From assembly GCA_963720645.1 (NCBI GenBank), contig CAVRFX010000020.1:29668-93667 (forward strand): a DNA stretch of 64,000 nucleotides. The letters are read 5' to 3'. Shown piece by piece: positions 16,122-25,243 of this stretch. The position numbers were made by a program, and so were the translations under genes. Source of the DNA: RYN-230 sp963720645. Lineage in GTDB: Bacteria; Actinomycetota; Actinomycetes; Streptosporangiales; Streptosporangiaceae. Numbering within the stretch: the first letter of the stretch is position 1; the number at the start of each line of letters is the position of its first letter. The notes under the pieces are model-generated. The model was given only the letters and a program-made list of their open reading frames with translations, was not told the DNA's origin and did no database searches.

Positions 16122-16142
16122 TGGCCCGCCTCTGGCGGGCCA
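16122..16142 (+). terminator. Attenuator terminator of the trpS leader
   Basis: TGGCCCGCC and GGCGGGCCA form a nine-base-pair stem around the loop TCT, followed by GTTTCGTG. The upstream segment GGCGG at 16097-16101 can instead pair with CCGCC at 16126-16130 (antiterminator) or with CCGC at 16088-16091 inside the leader. Stalling at the Trp codons would block the last pairing and favour antitermination. Confidence 0.8.
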
Positions 16143-16193
16143 GTTTCGTGTCACGGCTGGTCGCGGCCGGAGGCCTGTTCCCCAGGAGGCCCC

Positions 16194-17288
16194 GTGCCTG
16201 CCAGTACTCTTCCCGCCCCGCCGGCACCCGCGGAACCGTTCTCGGTCCAGCTGGCCCGCCAGCGCAGTGCCGACCTCGACGCCTCCATCCGGGACGATCC
16301 CAGCCGGTTCCGGGTGCTCACCGGTGACCGTCCCACCGGCCCGCTGCACGTCGGCCACCTGTTCGGCACCCTGCTCAACCGGGTCCGCCTCCAGGATCTC
16401 GGCGTCGGCGTCATGGTGCTCATCGCGGACTATCAGACGATCACCGACCGGGACGCCCCCCAATCCCTGCCGGCCGACGTGCTCGGCCAGGTCGCGGACT
16501 ACCTCGCGGTGGGCATCGACCCGGCCCGGGCCGCGATCTTCGCCCACAGCCAGATCGAGGCGCTGAACCAGCTGCTGATTCCGTTCCTGAGCCTGGTCAG
16601 TGTGGCGGAGGTGGGCCGGAACCCGACCGTGAAGGAGGAGTTCGGAACGGCCGGGGGCTCGTCGATGAGCGCGCTGATGTTCACCTACCCCGTGCACCAG
16701 GCGGCTGACATCCTGTTCTGCCACGCCAACCTGGTCCCGGTCGGCAAGGACCAGCTTCCCCACGTCGAACTCACCCGGACGATCGCGCGGCGCTTCAACG
16801 AGCGTTACTGCCCCGCGGAGCCGTACTTCACCGCCCCGGACGCCCTGCTCAGCGACGCTCCGCTGCTGCTCGGGACCGACGGCCAGAAGATGAGCAAGAG
16901 CCGGAACAACGCCATCGCGCTGGCCGCGAGCGAGGATGAGACGGCGCGCCTCATCCGCGGGGCCCGGACCGACGCCCAGCGCACGATCACCTACGAGCCG
17001 CAGTCCCGCCCCGAGGTCTCCAACCTCGTGCAGCTCGCCGCGCTATGCCTGGAGACCACCCCCGAGGAGATCGCCGCCGGGCTGGGCGACGGCGGTGCGG
17101 CCGCGCTGAAGCGGCTGCTGACCGAGGCGCTCAACGAGCGGCTGCGCCCGATCCGGGCCCGGCGGCGGGAGGCCGCGGCGGATCCGGGATACCTGCGCCA
17201 GGTCCTGGCCGACGGTAACGAGCGGGCCCGCGCGCTGGCCGCCCAGACCCTGTCCGACGTCCGCACCCGGATGCACACCCGCTACTGA
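16194..17288 (+). CDS. trpS: Tryptophanyl-tRNA synthetase
   Basis: A 364-residue class I aminoacyl-tRNA synthetase. The HIGH motif is HVGH at residues 52-55 after TGDRPTGPLHV, the KMSKS motif is at 232-236 in GTDGQKMSKS, and VPVGKDQLPHVELTRTIA at 181-198 is typical. It charges tRNA-Trp. GTG at 16194 is preceded by AGGAGG. The leader region before it carries a Trp-rich peptide and attenuator, a pattern described for auxiliary, indolmycin-resistant TrpRS genes of actinomycetes; hence this may be a second, inducible synthetase. The stop overlaps the convergent peptidase E gene by seven bases. Confidence 0.92.
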   Translation: MPASTLPAPPAPAEPFSVQLARQRSADLDASIRDDPSRFRVLTGDRPTGPLHVGHLFGTLLNRVRLQDLGVGVMVLIADYQTITDRDAPQSLPADVLGQVADYLAVGIDPARAAIFAHSQIEALNQLLIPFLSLVSVAEVGRNPTVKEEFGTAGGSSMSALMFTYPVHQAADILFCHANLVPVGKDQLPHVELTRTIARRFNERYCPAEPYFTAPDALLSDAPLLLGTDGQKMSKSRNNAIALAASEDETARLIRGARTDAQRTITYEPQSRPEVSNLVQLAALCLETTPEEIAAGLGDGGAAALKRLLTEALNERLRPIRARRREAAADPGYLRQVLADGNERARALAAQTLSDVRTRMHTRY

Positions 17289-18019
17289 GCCAGCAGCCGG
17301 GTGGGGAGGGCGGTCTCCTCGACGGTCCCGTCGCCGCGGCGGGTGATGTGCCAGGTGCTCGCGCCCGCGGCCTCGGAGATGCAGTCCACCAGGGTGGTGC
17401 CCTCGAAGACCAGGCCGGTGCCGTCGTCGGACGCGTAACCCTCGGGCAGGGTCCCGTCCCCGATCAGCCGGTGAATCGCCGGCCGCCGCTGCTCCTCGGC
17501 GTCGTGGTGCGGGCTGTTGGAGTAGGGCAGGAAGCCGAGGCCGTTCGTCACCGGGTTCAGCGGCAGGCCGAACGAGTCGGTGGTGCCGCCCTCGAACCAG
17601 CAGATCGAGCCCGCGGACACACCCATCAGCACCACCCCCGCGTCCCAGGCGGCCCGCATGGCCTGATCCACGCCGTGCAGCCGCCACAACGCCAGCAGGT
17701 TGGCCACGCTGCCACCCATCACCCACACCACGTCCTGGGCCAGCAGGTGCTCCGTGATGTCGGGGACGTTGGGCTCGGCGAACAGCGCCAGGTGGCTAGG
17801 CCGCCACCCGGCCCGGCCGAACGCCGAGTACAGCATGGTCAGGACCTCCGCCGAGTCCCCCACGGCCGTGGCGACCAGGCAGACCCGGGGGCTGTCGCCC
17901 GCCCGGGCCAGCGACGCCGCGTACCCGTAGGCGGGGCCCAGCCGGAAGTCCCGGGGCCCGTGGCCGGCGGGCTGGAAGCCGATGCTGGTGGCGACGATCG
18001 TCGGGGTGCGCGCGGTCAC
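17282..18019 (-). CDS. Peptidase E-like (S51) protein
   Basis: A 245-residue protein of the S51 family. The nucleophile elbow is GVSAGSICWF with Ser135, preceded by the strand VVWVMGGSVANLLALWR; SNSPHHDAEEQRR contains the expected histidine near the active site. These are cytoplasmic dipeptidases cleaving Asp-Xaa or related enzymes such as cyanophycinase. The start GTG at 18019 lies just after the MaoC gene. It overlaps trpS at its 3' end (convergent). Confidence 0.85.
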   Translation of the reverse strand: MTARTPTIVATSIGFQPAGHGPRDFRLGPAYGYAASLARAGDSPRVCLVATAVGDSAEVLTMLYSAFGRAGWRPSHLALFAEPNVPDITEHLLAQDVVWVMGGSVANLLALWRLHGVDQAMRAAWDAGVVLMGVSAGSICWFEGGTTDSFGLPLNPVTNGLGFLPYSNSPHHDAEEQRRPAIHRLIGDGTLPEGYASDDGTGLVFEGTTLVDCISEAAGASTWHITRRGDGTVEETALPTRLLAQ

Positions 18020-18026
18020 CCGGTCA

Positions 18027-18566
18027 TTATGGCTGAGCCCCCGGTTCGCGGAGGATCAGCAGGTTCATGGCCACTAGGTCCAGTACGGTCCGGTCGTCCT
18101 GATTGATCAGCTCACCCTTGGTCCGGACCAGGCCGCGGCCCGCCTTGGAGCGTGACGGCCGGGCCTCCACGATCGTGGTCCGCAGCCGCAGCTGGTCACC
18201 CGGCCGCACCGGAGCGGGCCAGCGCAGCTCGTCGATACCGGGCGAGGCGAGGCTGGCCACCCGGGACAGGTAATGGTCGGCGAACAGCCGCATCATCATG
18301 CTCGCGGTATGCCAGCCGCTGGCGATCAGGCCGCCGAACGGCCCGCCCGCCGCGAATCCCGGGTCGATGTGCATCGGCTGCGGGTCGAATCGCCGGGCGA
18401 AATCCAGGATCTCCGCCTCGGTCACGGTCAGGTATCCGTACTCATAGACCGCGCCCGGCAGGTAATCCTCGAAATAACGGTCCTCTCGCGGGACCCGGAA
18501 ATCGCTATTGCTCAGGGTCCTGGTGGGGGTGGGAGGGGTGTCAGGCTGGGACATGCTGGCCAGCAT
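18027..18566 (-). CDS. MaoC-like hotdog-fold dehydratase
   Basis: A 179-residue (R)-hydratase-type protein. Typical features: EDYLPGAVYEYGYLTVTEAEI at the start, FARRFDPQPMHIDPGFA with the catalytic Asp and His, then GWHTASMMMRLF and a hydrophobic strand region ending VLDLVAMNLLILR. Members hydrate enoyl-CoA in fatty-acid or polyketide metabolism. ATG at 18566 has GGGGGTG upstream; a second ATG at 18554 is possible. It is followed by peptidase E seven bases later on the same strand, but no functional link is evident. Confidence 0.88.
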   Translation of the reverse strand: MLASMSQPDTPPTPTRTLSNSDFRVPREDRYFEDYLPGAVYEYGYLTVTEAEILDFARRFDPQPMHIDPGFAAGGPFGGLIASGWHTASMMMRLFADHYLSRVASLASPGIDELRWPAPVRPGDQLRLRTTIVEARPSRSKAGRGLVRTKGELINQDDRTVLDLVAMNLLILREPGAQP

Positions 18567-18613
18567 GGCACCCCCGGGCCGGGCTTTACGATGGGCGTCA
18601 TGCCGAGGACGCC

Positions 18614-19075
18614 ATGAGCCCCCAGATAGCCACCGCCGACATCGTCGGCCGCGAGGAGATGCTCGATTTCGTCCGGGGCCGGCACCATGTGGTGCTGGTG
18701 ACCACGAAACGGGATGGGACCCTCCAGCTCTCGCCGGTCACGGCGGGCCTGGACGACGAGGGGCGGGTGGTCATCGCGACCTACCCGGAACGGGCCAAGA
18801 CGCACAACGCCCGCCGACACCCCCAGGTTGACGTGCTGGTGCTGTCGGACGACTTCGGCGGGGCCTGGGTGCAGCTCAGCGGCACCGCCGAGGTACTCGA
18901 CCTGCCTGAGGCGCTCGAGCCGCTGGTCGGGTACTTCCGGTCCATCGCCGGCGAGCACGACGACTGGGACGAGTACCGGGCCGCGATGCAGCGTCAGGGC
19001 AAGTCGCTGATCCGGGTCACGATCGAGCGCTGGGGGCCCATCGCCACCGGCGGATTCCCGCCGCGGCTAGCCTGA
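18614..19075 (+). CDS. PPOX-class F420-dependent/pyridoxamine oxidase-like protein
   Basis: A 153-residue split-barrel protein of the PPOX class. The start RGRHHVVLVTTKRDGTLQLSPV shows the flavin- or F420-binding strand, followed by VVIATYPERAKTHNARRHPQV and WVQLSGTAEVLDLPEALE. Such proteins use F420, FMN or haem as cofactor. ATG at 18614 has GAGGAC nine bases before it. It is divergent from maoC; the 160 bases after it contain only GC-rich sequence. Confidence 0.85.
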   Translation: MSPQIATADIVGREEMLDFVRGRHHVVLVTTKRDGTLQLSPVTAGLDDEGRVVIATYPERAKTHNARRHPQVDVLVLSDDFGGAWVQLSGTAEVLDLPEALEPLVGYFRSIAGEHDDWDEYRAAMQRQGKSLIRVTIERWGPIATGGFPPRLA

Positions 19076-19235
19076 CCCGGGTGATCGGGCCCGAGGGTGA
19101 TCGGGCGCACTTTCCCGGATACGGTTCGCCCGAACCGGACAAAACACCCTCCCAGACGCCCGTCGCACGGGAAGAGTCGCCAGGGACCCGATAACCCGTT
19201 CGACCGCGGGGCGGTCGCTGCCTACTGTGCTGGGC

Positions 19236-19995
19236 GTGGATGACGATCCGGAGTTCGCGAGGCTGGTCGCCGAGGGCGAGGCCGTCCCGGTGGCGGGCTG
19301 GGACTTTTCCTGGTTCGAGGGCCGGGCCACCGAGGAACGCCCGCCGTGGGGCTACGCCCGGATGATGGCGGAACGGATGGGGCGCGCCCGCGCGGCGCTG
19401 GACATCCAGACCGGCGGCGGCGAGGTACTGGCCGGGATCCCGGCGCCGCCGCCCGTCCTGGCCGCCACCGAGTCATGGCCCCCGAACGTGGAGCTGGCCC
19501 GGCGGAAGCTGGCCCCGCTGGGCGCCCGGGTGGTCCAGGTGGCCGACGACGCGGCCCTGCCGTTCCCCGCGGACTCCTTCGACCTCGTGGTCAGCAGGCA
19601 TCCGGTCGAGCTGGTGTGGCCGGAGATCGCCCGGGTGCTCCGGCCGGGCGGCACCTTCTTCTCCCAGCAGGTCGGGGCAGGGTCGAACCGGGAGCTGACC
19701 GACTTCATGATGGGCCCGCAGCCCGTCAGCGAGGCCCGCCGCGCCGGGCGGGTCGCGGCGGAGGCTGAGGCGGCCTGGCCTGATCGTCACGGATTTGCGC
19801 GAGCAGGCGTTGCGGACGGTCTTCAACGACGTGGGCGCGGTCGTGTACTTCCTGCGCAAGGTGCTGTGGACGGTGCCCGGCTTTACCGTGGCAGGCTACC
19901 GGGATCAGCTGCGCAGGCTGCACCGCAAGATCCAGGCCGAGGGGCCGTTCGTGGCGCACGCCCAGCGCTTCCTGATCGAGGCAGGCCGGCCCTGA
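19236..19995 (+). CDS. SAM-dependent class I methyltransferase, one apparent frameshift
   Basis: The first part has a methyltransferase core: DIQTGGGEVLAG (glycine-rich SAM loop), ATESWPPNVELARRKLAPLGA, DAALPFPADSFDLVVSRHP, and IARVLRPGGTFFSQQVG. After about residue 180 the frame breaks near 19780, where one extra T fits, and the remaining part (LIVTDLREQALRTVFNDVGAVVYF, then WTVPGFTVAGYRDQL) continues in another frame to a TGA at 19993. The last piece is a well conserved family tail, so the gene was whole until recently or the sequence has an indel. GTG at 19236 or 19227 starts it; neither has a strong ribosome site. Confidence 0.75.
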
Positions 19996-20110
19996 GCCGG
20001 ACGTCGCAGCCTGAGACGCTGGCCTGACCAGCCATTTGTAAGATCATGCTGACCAGTTGCGAGCCGGTTCGGGCTCGGTCGTGCCACGATCGATGCCGAA
20101 GGGGGCATCC

Positions 20111-20431
20111 ATGATCTTCATCGTCGTCAAGTGGACCGTCAAGCCCGAGCGCAGCGGCAACTGGCTCGCTGAGGTGGAGGAATTCACCCAGGGCACCCGG
20201 TCCGAGCCGGGCAACATCTTTTTCGAGTGGTCCCGGAGCGTGGACAACCCCAACCAGTTCGTGCTGGTCGAGGCGTTCGATGACGACGCGGCCGCCGCAC
20301 ATGTCAACTCAGATCACTTCAAGAAGTTCGTCGCCTGGGCACCCGACGCGGTGGCCGAGACGCCGCAGATCATCAACACCACGATCCCGGGCACCGACTG
20401 GTCCAGGATGGCGGAGGTCACGCCACGGTAA
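20111..20431 (+). CDS. ABM-domain monooxygenase-like protein
   Basis: A 106-residue dimeric alpha+beta barrel protein: IFIVVKWTVKPERSGNWLAEV, FTQGTRSEPGNIFFEWSRS, and FVLVEAFDDDAAAAHVNSDHF. The family includes quinol monooxygenases, haem oxygenases and anthrone oxidases, as well as proteins without known activity. ATG at 20111 follows GAAGGGGGC. The end overlaps the convergent pentapeptide protein by 14 bases. Confidence 0.85.
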   Translation: MIFIVVKWTVKPERSGNWLAEVEEFTQGTRSEPGNIFFEWSRSVDNPNQFVLVEAFDDDAAAAHVNSDHFKKFVAWAPDAVAETPQIINTTIPGTDWSRMAEVTPR

Positions 20432-21059
20432 TCCCGGCGTGCTCGGCCAGCAGCGGGGCCAGCTGGGTCAGCTGAGCCGGGGTGATCGTCGCCCCGCTCA
20501 GCGCGCCCGGGGTGATAACGATGCCCAGCTCCGCGCCGCGCAGGTCCACCTGGTCCAGGGTGACCTGGCTGAAATCCGCCTCGCGGAGCTCCGACCCGGG
20601 GAACTGGCAGCGCTGCAGGGTGGCCCCGCCGAAATCCACCTCGCGCAGCAGGCAGTCCTCGAAGGTCACCTCGGTGAGCGTGGCCGCGCGGAAGTTCACG
20701 CCGTGCAGCTTGCAGCCGCGGAACGTGACCTGGCGCAGCCGCGACCCGTGCGCGATCATCCCGGCGGCCGCGGAGCCGATGATGGTGGCGTCGATCCAGG
20801 TGCTGTCGGTGAGTTCGGTGGCGGTCAGCCGCACGCCACGCAGCCATACGTCGTTGAACCGGGCCCGGCGCAGCTGCCCATCGGTGATGGTGACCTGCGT
20901 GAACGCACATTCCAGGTACTGGCTGCCCGGGGCCTGGGGCGCGTCGAGGACCAGGGTGTCGAAATGGACGCCCTCGTAGTTCTCCCCGGCGGACAGGTCA
21001 CCCTGGTGCAGCGTCAGGGAGTCGGCGTAGGGCAGGTCGGCCAGGCAGTCAGGGGGCAC
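20418..21059 (-). CDS. Pentapeptide-repeat protein
   Basis: A 213-residue protein built largely of A(D/N)Lxx-type repeats from about residue 40 to 185, for example CAFTQVTITDGQLRRARFNDV and FEDCLLREVDFGGATLQ, predicted to fold as a right-handed quadrilateral beta-helix. Some members mimic DNA and inhibit gyrase, but most have no known role. No membrane segment or signal peptide is visible. The reading frame from ATG at 21059 is complete. It is divergent from the DUF2252 gene. Confidence 0.82.
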   Translation of the reverse strand: MPPDCLADLPYADSLTLHQGDLSAGENYEGVHFDTLVLDAPQAPGSQYLECAFTQVTITDGQLRRARFNDVWLRGVRLTATELTDSTWIDATIIGSAAAGMIAHGSRLRQVTFRGCKLHGVNFRAATLTEVTFEDCLLREVDFGGATLQRCQFPGSELREADFSQVTLDQVDLRGAELGIVITPGALSGATITPAQLTQLAPLLAEHAGITVA

Positions 21060-21168
21060 TGCACCACCCTACGGACGGGCAGCCCGGAGGGCACCACGTA
21101 CCCTGGGCCTAATCAGGACGGGCAGGGACGTGGCTCCTGCCGGGGACGTCCGGGGGGGTAACAAAGGC

Positions 21169-22587
21169 ATGGGCAAGATTTCGCCGGGGGTACTGTCCGA
21201 GGCACACGAGGTCCTCACGCCGGAAGAGTGGCGGCAGCTGGGCCGGGAGCGGCGCAAGTTCGTGCCGAGGTCCAGCCACGCGGAGTGGTCGCCGCCACCG
21301 GGCCGGCCGGATCCGGTCACGGTCCTGGAGGAGCAGGCCAAGAGCCGGGTGCCTGACCTGGTGCCGATCCGCCACGGCCGGATGGCCGCCTCCCCGTTCG
21401 CCTACTTCCGCGGTGCGGCCGCGCCGATGGCCTGGGATCTGGCTCATCTGCCCACCTCGGACATCCGGGTGCAGTGCTGCGGGGATGCGCACCTGCTGAA
21501 CTTCGGCATGTTCGCGGCGCCGGACCGGCGGCTGGTCTTCGACGTGAACGACTTCGACGAGACTCTGCCCGCATCGTTCGACTGGGACGTGAAGCGGCTC
21601 GCCGCCAGCGTGGCGGTCGCCGCCCGGGAGAACGGGTTCGGCATCCGGTCCGTCCGGACCGCGGTCCGCCGGTGCGCGCACATGTACCGCACCGAGATGG
21701 AGAACTTCGCCCAGATGCGGTTCCTGGACGTCTGGTACTCCCGGATCGACGTGGACCAGGTCTCCCAGCTCTTCGATGCGGTCCAGTCACCCAAGGCGGC
21801 CCGGCGGCGCCATGAGGACATCCACCGGGCCTACCGGCACACCAGCGTCCAGGCCCTGGAGAAGCTCTGCCACCTGGTGGACGGCCAGTACCGGATCAAG
21901 CCCGTCCCGCCGGTCGTGGTCCGCTTCGGGGTCGAGCAGGCCCCGCAGATCGCCGCCGAGCTCCACAGCGCGGTCCAGCAGTACCAGGACACGCTGCAGG
22001 CCGACCGGCGCGAGGTGCTGCGCCGCTACTACTTCGGCGATTTCGCCCGCAAGGTGGTCGGCGTCGGGTCGGTGGGCACCGAGGCCTTCGTGTTCCTGCT
22101 GCTCGGGGACCGCCCGGACGAGCCGCTGTTCTTGCAGCTCAAGGAGGCTCAGGAATCGGTCCTGGCCCCGTTCGCCGGGGCCAGCGAGTACGACCACCAG
22201 GGAGAGCGGGTGGTCCGGGGTGAGCGGCTGATGCAGGCCGCCGCGGACCCGTTCCTGGGCTGGACCAGCGGGCTCCGGGTGGATGGCGCCGAGCCCAAGG
22301 AGTACTACGTCCGGCAGCTGCGCGACATGAAGGGCGCGATGAACGTGCCGGCCATGGACCCCCCGCAGCTCACCTACTACGCGGGCCTGTGCGGCTGGGC
22401 GCTGGCCCGGGCGCACGCCCGGACCGGCCGGGCCACGATGATCTCCGGCTACCTGGGCTCCAGCGACCGGTTCGACCGGGCCATCGAGGAGTTCGGGGTG
22501 GCCTACTCGGAGCAGAACGAGCTGGACTACCAGCGGCTGCTGAACGCGATCGAGGCGCGGCGGCTGCCCGCGATCGAGGGACTCTGA
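21169..22587 (+). CDS. DUF2252 domain-containing protein
   Basis: A 472-residue protein of the DUF2252 family, common in actinomycetes and with a kinase-like (aminoglycoside phosphotransferase-like) fold. Seen are HGRMAASPFAYFRGAAAPMA, VQCCGDAHLLNFGMFAAPDR, VFDVNDFDETLPASFDWDVKRL, and a later GVGSVGTEAFVFLLLG with LQLKEAQESVLAPF. The HDAHLxNFG segment resembles the phosphotransferase catalytic loop (HGDxHxxN). Biochemical role is not established. ATG at 21169 lies 8 bases after a G-run. Hairpins after the stop may terminate transcription. Confidence 0.85.
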   Translation: MGKISPGVLSEAHEVLTPEEWRQLGRERRKFVPRSSHAEWSPPPGRPDPVTVLEEQAKSRVPDLVPIRHGRMAASPFAYFRGAAAPMAWDLAHLPTSDIRVQCCGDAHLLNFGMFAAPDRRLVFDVNDFDETLPASFDWDVKRLAASVAVAARENGFGIRSVRTAVRRCAHMYRTEMENFAQMRFLDVWYSRIDVDQVSQLFDAVQSPKAARRRHEDIHRAYRHTSVQALEKLCHLVDGQYRIKPVPPVVVRFGVEQAPQIAAELHSAVQQYQDTLQADRREVLRRYYFGDFARKVVGVGSVGTEAFVFLLLGDRPDEPLFLQLKEAQESVLAPFAGASEYDHQGERVVRGERLMQAAADPFLGWTSGLRVDGAEPKEYYVRQLRDMKGAMNVPAMDPPQLTYYAGLCGWALARAHARTGRATMISGYLGSSDRFDRAIEEFGVAYSEQNELDYQRLLNAIEARRLPAIEGL

Positions 22588-22629
22588 GCGGTCCCGGCGG
22601 TTCTCCTGGCCGGTCCGCGTGGTTCGCTG

Positions 22630-22706
22630 GCCCGGGTTCCCGGGCCGGCCGGGGATGCCCCCTGCCGGGCGGGACGGTGGGAGCGGGGCCCGCCCGGGCA
22701 GGGGGC
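22630..22706 (+). terminator. Two hairpins downstream of the DUF2252 gene
   Basis: GCCCGGG (22630-22636) and CCCGGGC (22639-22645) form a tight hairpin. A second, longer one pairs GCCCCCTGCCGGGCGGG (22657-22673) with CCCGCCCGGGCAGGGGGC (22689-22706), with a single bulged G. No U-run follows, as is usual in high-GC actinobacteria. Confidence 0.6.
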
Positions 22707-22783
22707 CCGGTCAGCTGCGCCGGGATGGTGGGTATCCCGGGCTCCGGTAGCCGGGTGATCCGGAGAGCGCCAACCGGGGCTGG

Positions 22784-23035
22784 TCAGCCCTGCTGCATGC
22801 TGTGCTGCGCGGCCCCGCGGCCGGACATACCGGGGCATTTGTGACCGCTGCCCTGGGCGGGCTTCGGCGTGGCCGAGGGGGTGGCCGCGGAGGACGTCGT
22901 GGCGGCTGAGCGGGAGGTCACCGTGGAGGGGCCCGTGCTGGTGGATGCGCTGGCCATCGTCAGTCCCAGGGCCAGGGTGGCCCCGAGGGCGCCGGCACCG
23001 ATGGCGGTGCCGATGAGCGGTCGGCTGATTCTCAC
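22784..23035 (-). CDS. Small secreted Ser/Thr-rich protein, function unknown
   Basis: An 83-residue product with an N-terminal signal segment (RPLIGTAIGAGALGATLALG) and predicted cleavage after ASA. The mature part is a Ser/Thr/Ala-rich tail with KCPGM near the end, so a single cysteine is present. The GTG at 23035 has GGGAGAAGACC before it. I do not recognise a family. It may be a cell-surface or spore-associated peptide. Confidence 0.55.
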   Translation of the reverse strand: MRISRPLIGTAIGAGALGATLALGLTMASASTSTGPSTVTSRSAATTSSAATPSATPKPAQGSGHKCPGMSGRGAAQHSMQQG

Positions 23036-23203
23036 GGTCTTCTCCCTGAGGATCGGGATCCGGGAGCGTCGCCGCTCCCGGAGACGGACCTGAGCGGCCC
23101 GTATGCCTCATTAGGGCCGCCGAAACTCGGTGCGCAATCGGATTAACCTCTCAGGATCCGCTGAGAACTGGGGTTTAGCTGGCGCGGCAGCGGCTGGTCC
23201 GGC

Positions 23204-25009
23204 CTAGTCCCGGTCACCCGAAATCCGGCCCTCCCAGATCGCGCGGACGGCGTCGATCGTGTCGGCCTCGCCCACCTGCTTGTCCGGGCGGTAGCGGAGC
23301 ACGCGGGCAAAGCGCAGCGCCAGGCCGCCCGGGTAGCGGGGGCTGGCCTGCACGCCGTCGAAGGCGATCTCCACCACCATCTCCGGGCGGACCCGCAGCA
23401 CGCCCCAGGCGTCGCTGAGGTCACCCGGTGGACGCTGGCCGGGCGGTTCGGCGATGTCCAGGAACCGTTCCGTCTGCCAGCGGAGCATCTCGTCGGTCAG
23501 TCCCTTGAACGTCTTCCCGAGCATGACGAAACCCCCGGCCGGATCCCGGGCCCCCAGGTGCAGGTTGGATAGCCAGCCCCGGCGGCGGCCGTGACCCCAT
23601 TCGGCGGCCAGCACCACGAGGTCCAGCGTGTGCCGTGGCTTGACCTTGATCCACTCACTGCCCCGCCGGCCGGCCGCGTAGGGGCCGTCCAGCGATTTCA
23701 CCACCACGCCCTCGTGCCCGCGGGCCACCGCATCCGCGAAGAACGCCTCGGCCTCCGCCACGTCCCCGGTCACCAGGCGCGGCACGCGGAGGTCCGCCGG
23801 GAGGACCTCCGCCATCAGCGCGTGCCGGATGGTCGCGGGCTCGTCGACGAGATCCCTCCCGTCCAGGTGCAGCAGGTCGAAGAAGAACGGTGTCAGCGGG
23901 ACGTCCGGTCCCGCCTGGCCCGGCACGGCCTGGGTGCCGGCCCGGCTCGCGGTGACCTGGAACGGCCGGGCCCGGCCCTCCGGGTCCAGCGCGATCGCCT
24001 CGCCGTCCAGGACCAGGGCCTCGGCGGGGGAGGCGAGCACGGCCCGGGTGATCTCGGGCAGCCGGGCGGTGATGTCGTCCAGGGTCCGGGTGAACACCCG
24101 GACCACCGCGCCCTGCCGGTGCACCTGGATCCGGATGCCGTCGATCTTCCATTCGGCCGCGGCCGGGGACACCCGGTCGAAGGCCGCCGCCACAGTCGGC
24201 GCGGAGGCGGCGAGCATAGGCCGCAGCGGCCGGCCGACCTGCAGGCGGAAGGACCGGAGCGCCGCAAGGGCGGCCGCCGAGGCCGCGCTGTCCGCGGACT
24301 CCTGCGCCGCGGTCGGGCCGGTCCCGGCCTGGTCGCCACGGGCGGCGCTGGCGGCGGACAGGGCGGCCTCCGCCACCGCGGGCAGCGAGCCGCCCAGCAT
24401 CAGCGCCCGCCGCACCTCGGCCGCGTCCACCCCGGCAGCCCGCGCGACGGCCTCGGTCATCACGCCTTCCAGCGCACCCTGATGCAGTTCGCCAGCGAGC
24501 AACCGGGTCAGGAAGGACTGCTCGGCGGGGGTGGCCCGGGCGAACAGGGTCTCGAGCAGCTTCCGCCGCCCGGCCTGTGACCCGGTCCCCGTGGTCGCCC
24601 CGATCGCCGCGAACACGGAATCCGTCTCGGTCACGGTCAGCGGCCCGGGGCCCGCAGCCGCGCCCGGGCCGCTGCCCGGCGCATCGCGGCCGGCCGCCCT
24701 GGGGTCAGCCGGCTCGGTGGCGCCCATCCCGGTAGCGGCCGGGTCGCCGGGAGCCGGGTCGCTGGCGGATGGGTCGCCGGGAGCCGGGTCGCTGGCGGCC
24801 GGGCGGAGCAGTCCGCCCAGGGCCGCGTATCCCACCCCGATCTGCCGCTGGCGCAGTTCGCCAGAGAGAAACGCCACCGCCACCGGGATCTCCTCCGGGG
24901 CCGCCCGGCGCAGCAGGCCGGCGATCTCGTCGATCTTGACCCGGCGGCCGGACGCCAGCGACACCGCCTCTGACGTGCGCACCAAATCGCTCAGTAGCAC
25001 ACTACGCAT
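23204..25009 (-). CDS. ATP-dependent DNA ligase (LigB-like)
   Basis: About 601 residues. Motif I with the adenylated lysine is EWKIDGIRIQVHR; later motifs are FTRTLDDITARLPEI, VLDGEAIALD (motif III), FFFDLLHLDG, GVVVKSLDGPYAAGR (motif IV), and SEWIKVKPRHTLDLVV (motif V). A DNA-binding N-terminal domain precedes the core and an OB-fold follows. The order matches mycobacterial LigB. A segment of about 55 residues rich in Ala/Pro/Gly/Asp (repeated SDPAPGDP) is inserted near residue 75 and is encoded by short DNA repeats. I start at ATG 25009 with GGGCAG upstream. It seals nicks alongside the essential NAD-dependent ligase. Confidence 0.9.
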   Translation of the reverse strand: MRSVLLSDLVRTSEAVSLASGRRVKIDEIAGLLRRAAPEEIPVAVAFLSGELRQRQIGVGYAALGGLLRPAASDPAPGDPSASDPAPGDPAATGMGATEPADPRAAGRDAPGSGPGAAAGPGPLTVTETDSVFAAIGATTGTGSQAGRRKLLETLFARATPAEQSFLTRLLAGELHQGALEGVMTEAVARAAGVDAAEVRRALMLGGSLPAVAEAALSAASAARGDQAGTGPTAAQESADSAASAAALAALRSFRLQVGRPLRPMLAASAPTVAAAFDRVSPAAAEWKIDGIRIQVHRQGAVVRVFTRTLDDITARLPEITRAVLASPAEALVLDGEAIALDPEGRARPFQVTASRAGTQAVPGQAGPDVPLTPFFFDLLHLDGRDLVDEPATIRHALMAEVLPADLRVPRLVTGDVAEAEAFFADAVARGHEGVVVKSLDGPYAAGRRGSEWIKVKPRHTLDLVVLAAEWGHGRRRGWLSNLHLGARDPAGGFVMLGKTFKGLTDEMLRWQTERFLDIAEPPGQRPPGDLSDAWGVLRVRPEMVVEIAFDGVQASPRYPGGLALRFARVLRYRPDKQVGEADTIDAVRAIWEGRISGDRD

Positions 25010-25243
25010 TCTGCCCGATGCCGCCGACACCCCAGCTCAGGGAAACCCTCCGGCGATGAGCGGGCGCTGCCCTCTAATTTGTTATGGAATGCGGCTTGAC
25101 CGGCATTGCTACCAAGCGGTAACTTCCATCAAATCGCTCCGCTGTGGCATATCTCACCCGCTGCAGTTCGCGACCCGACAACGGTGCCGGTACGCAACCC
25201 CGCAGTGTGTCTGGCACCACGGACACCAGTGCCAGGAGCCGCC

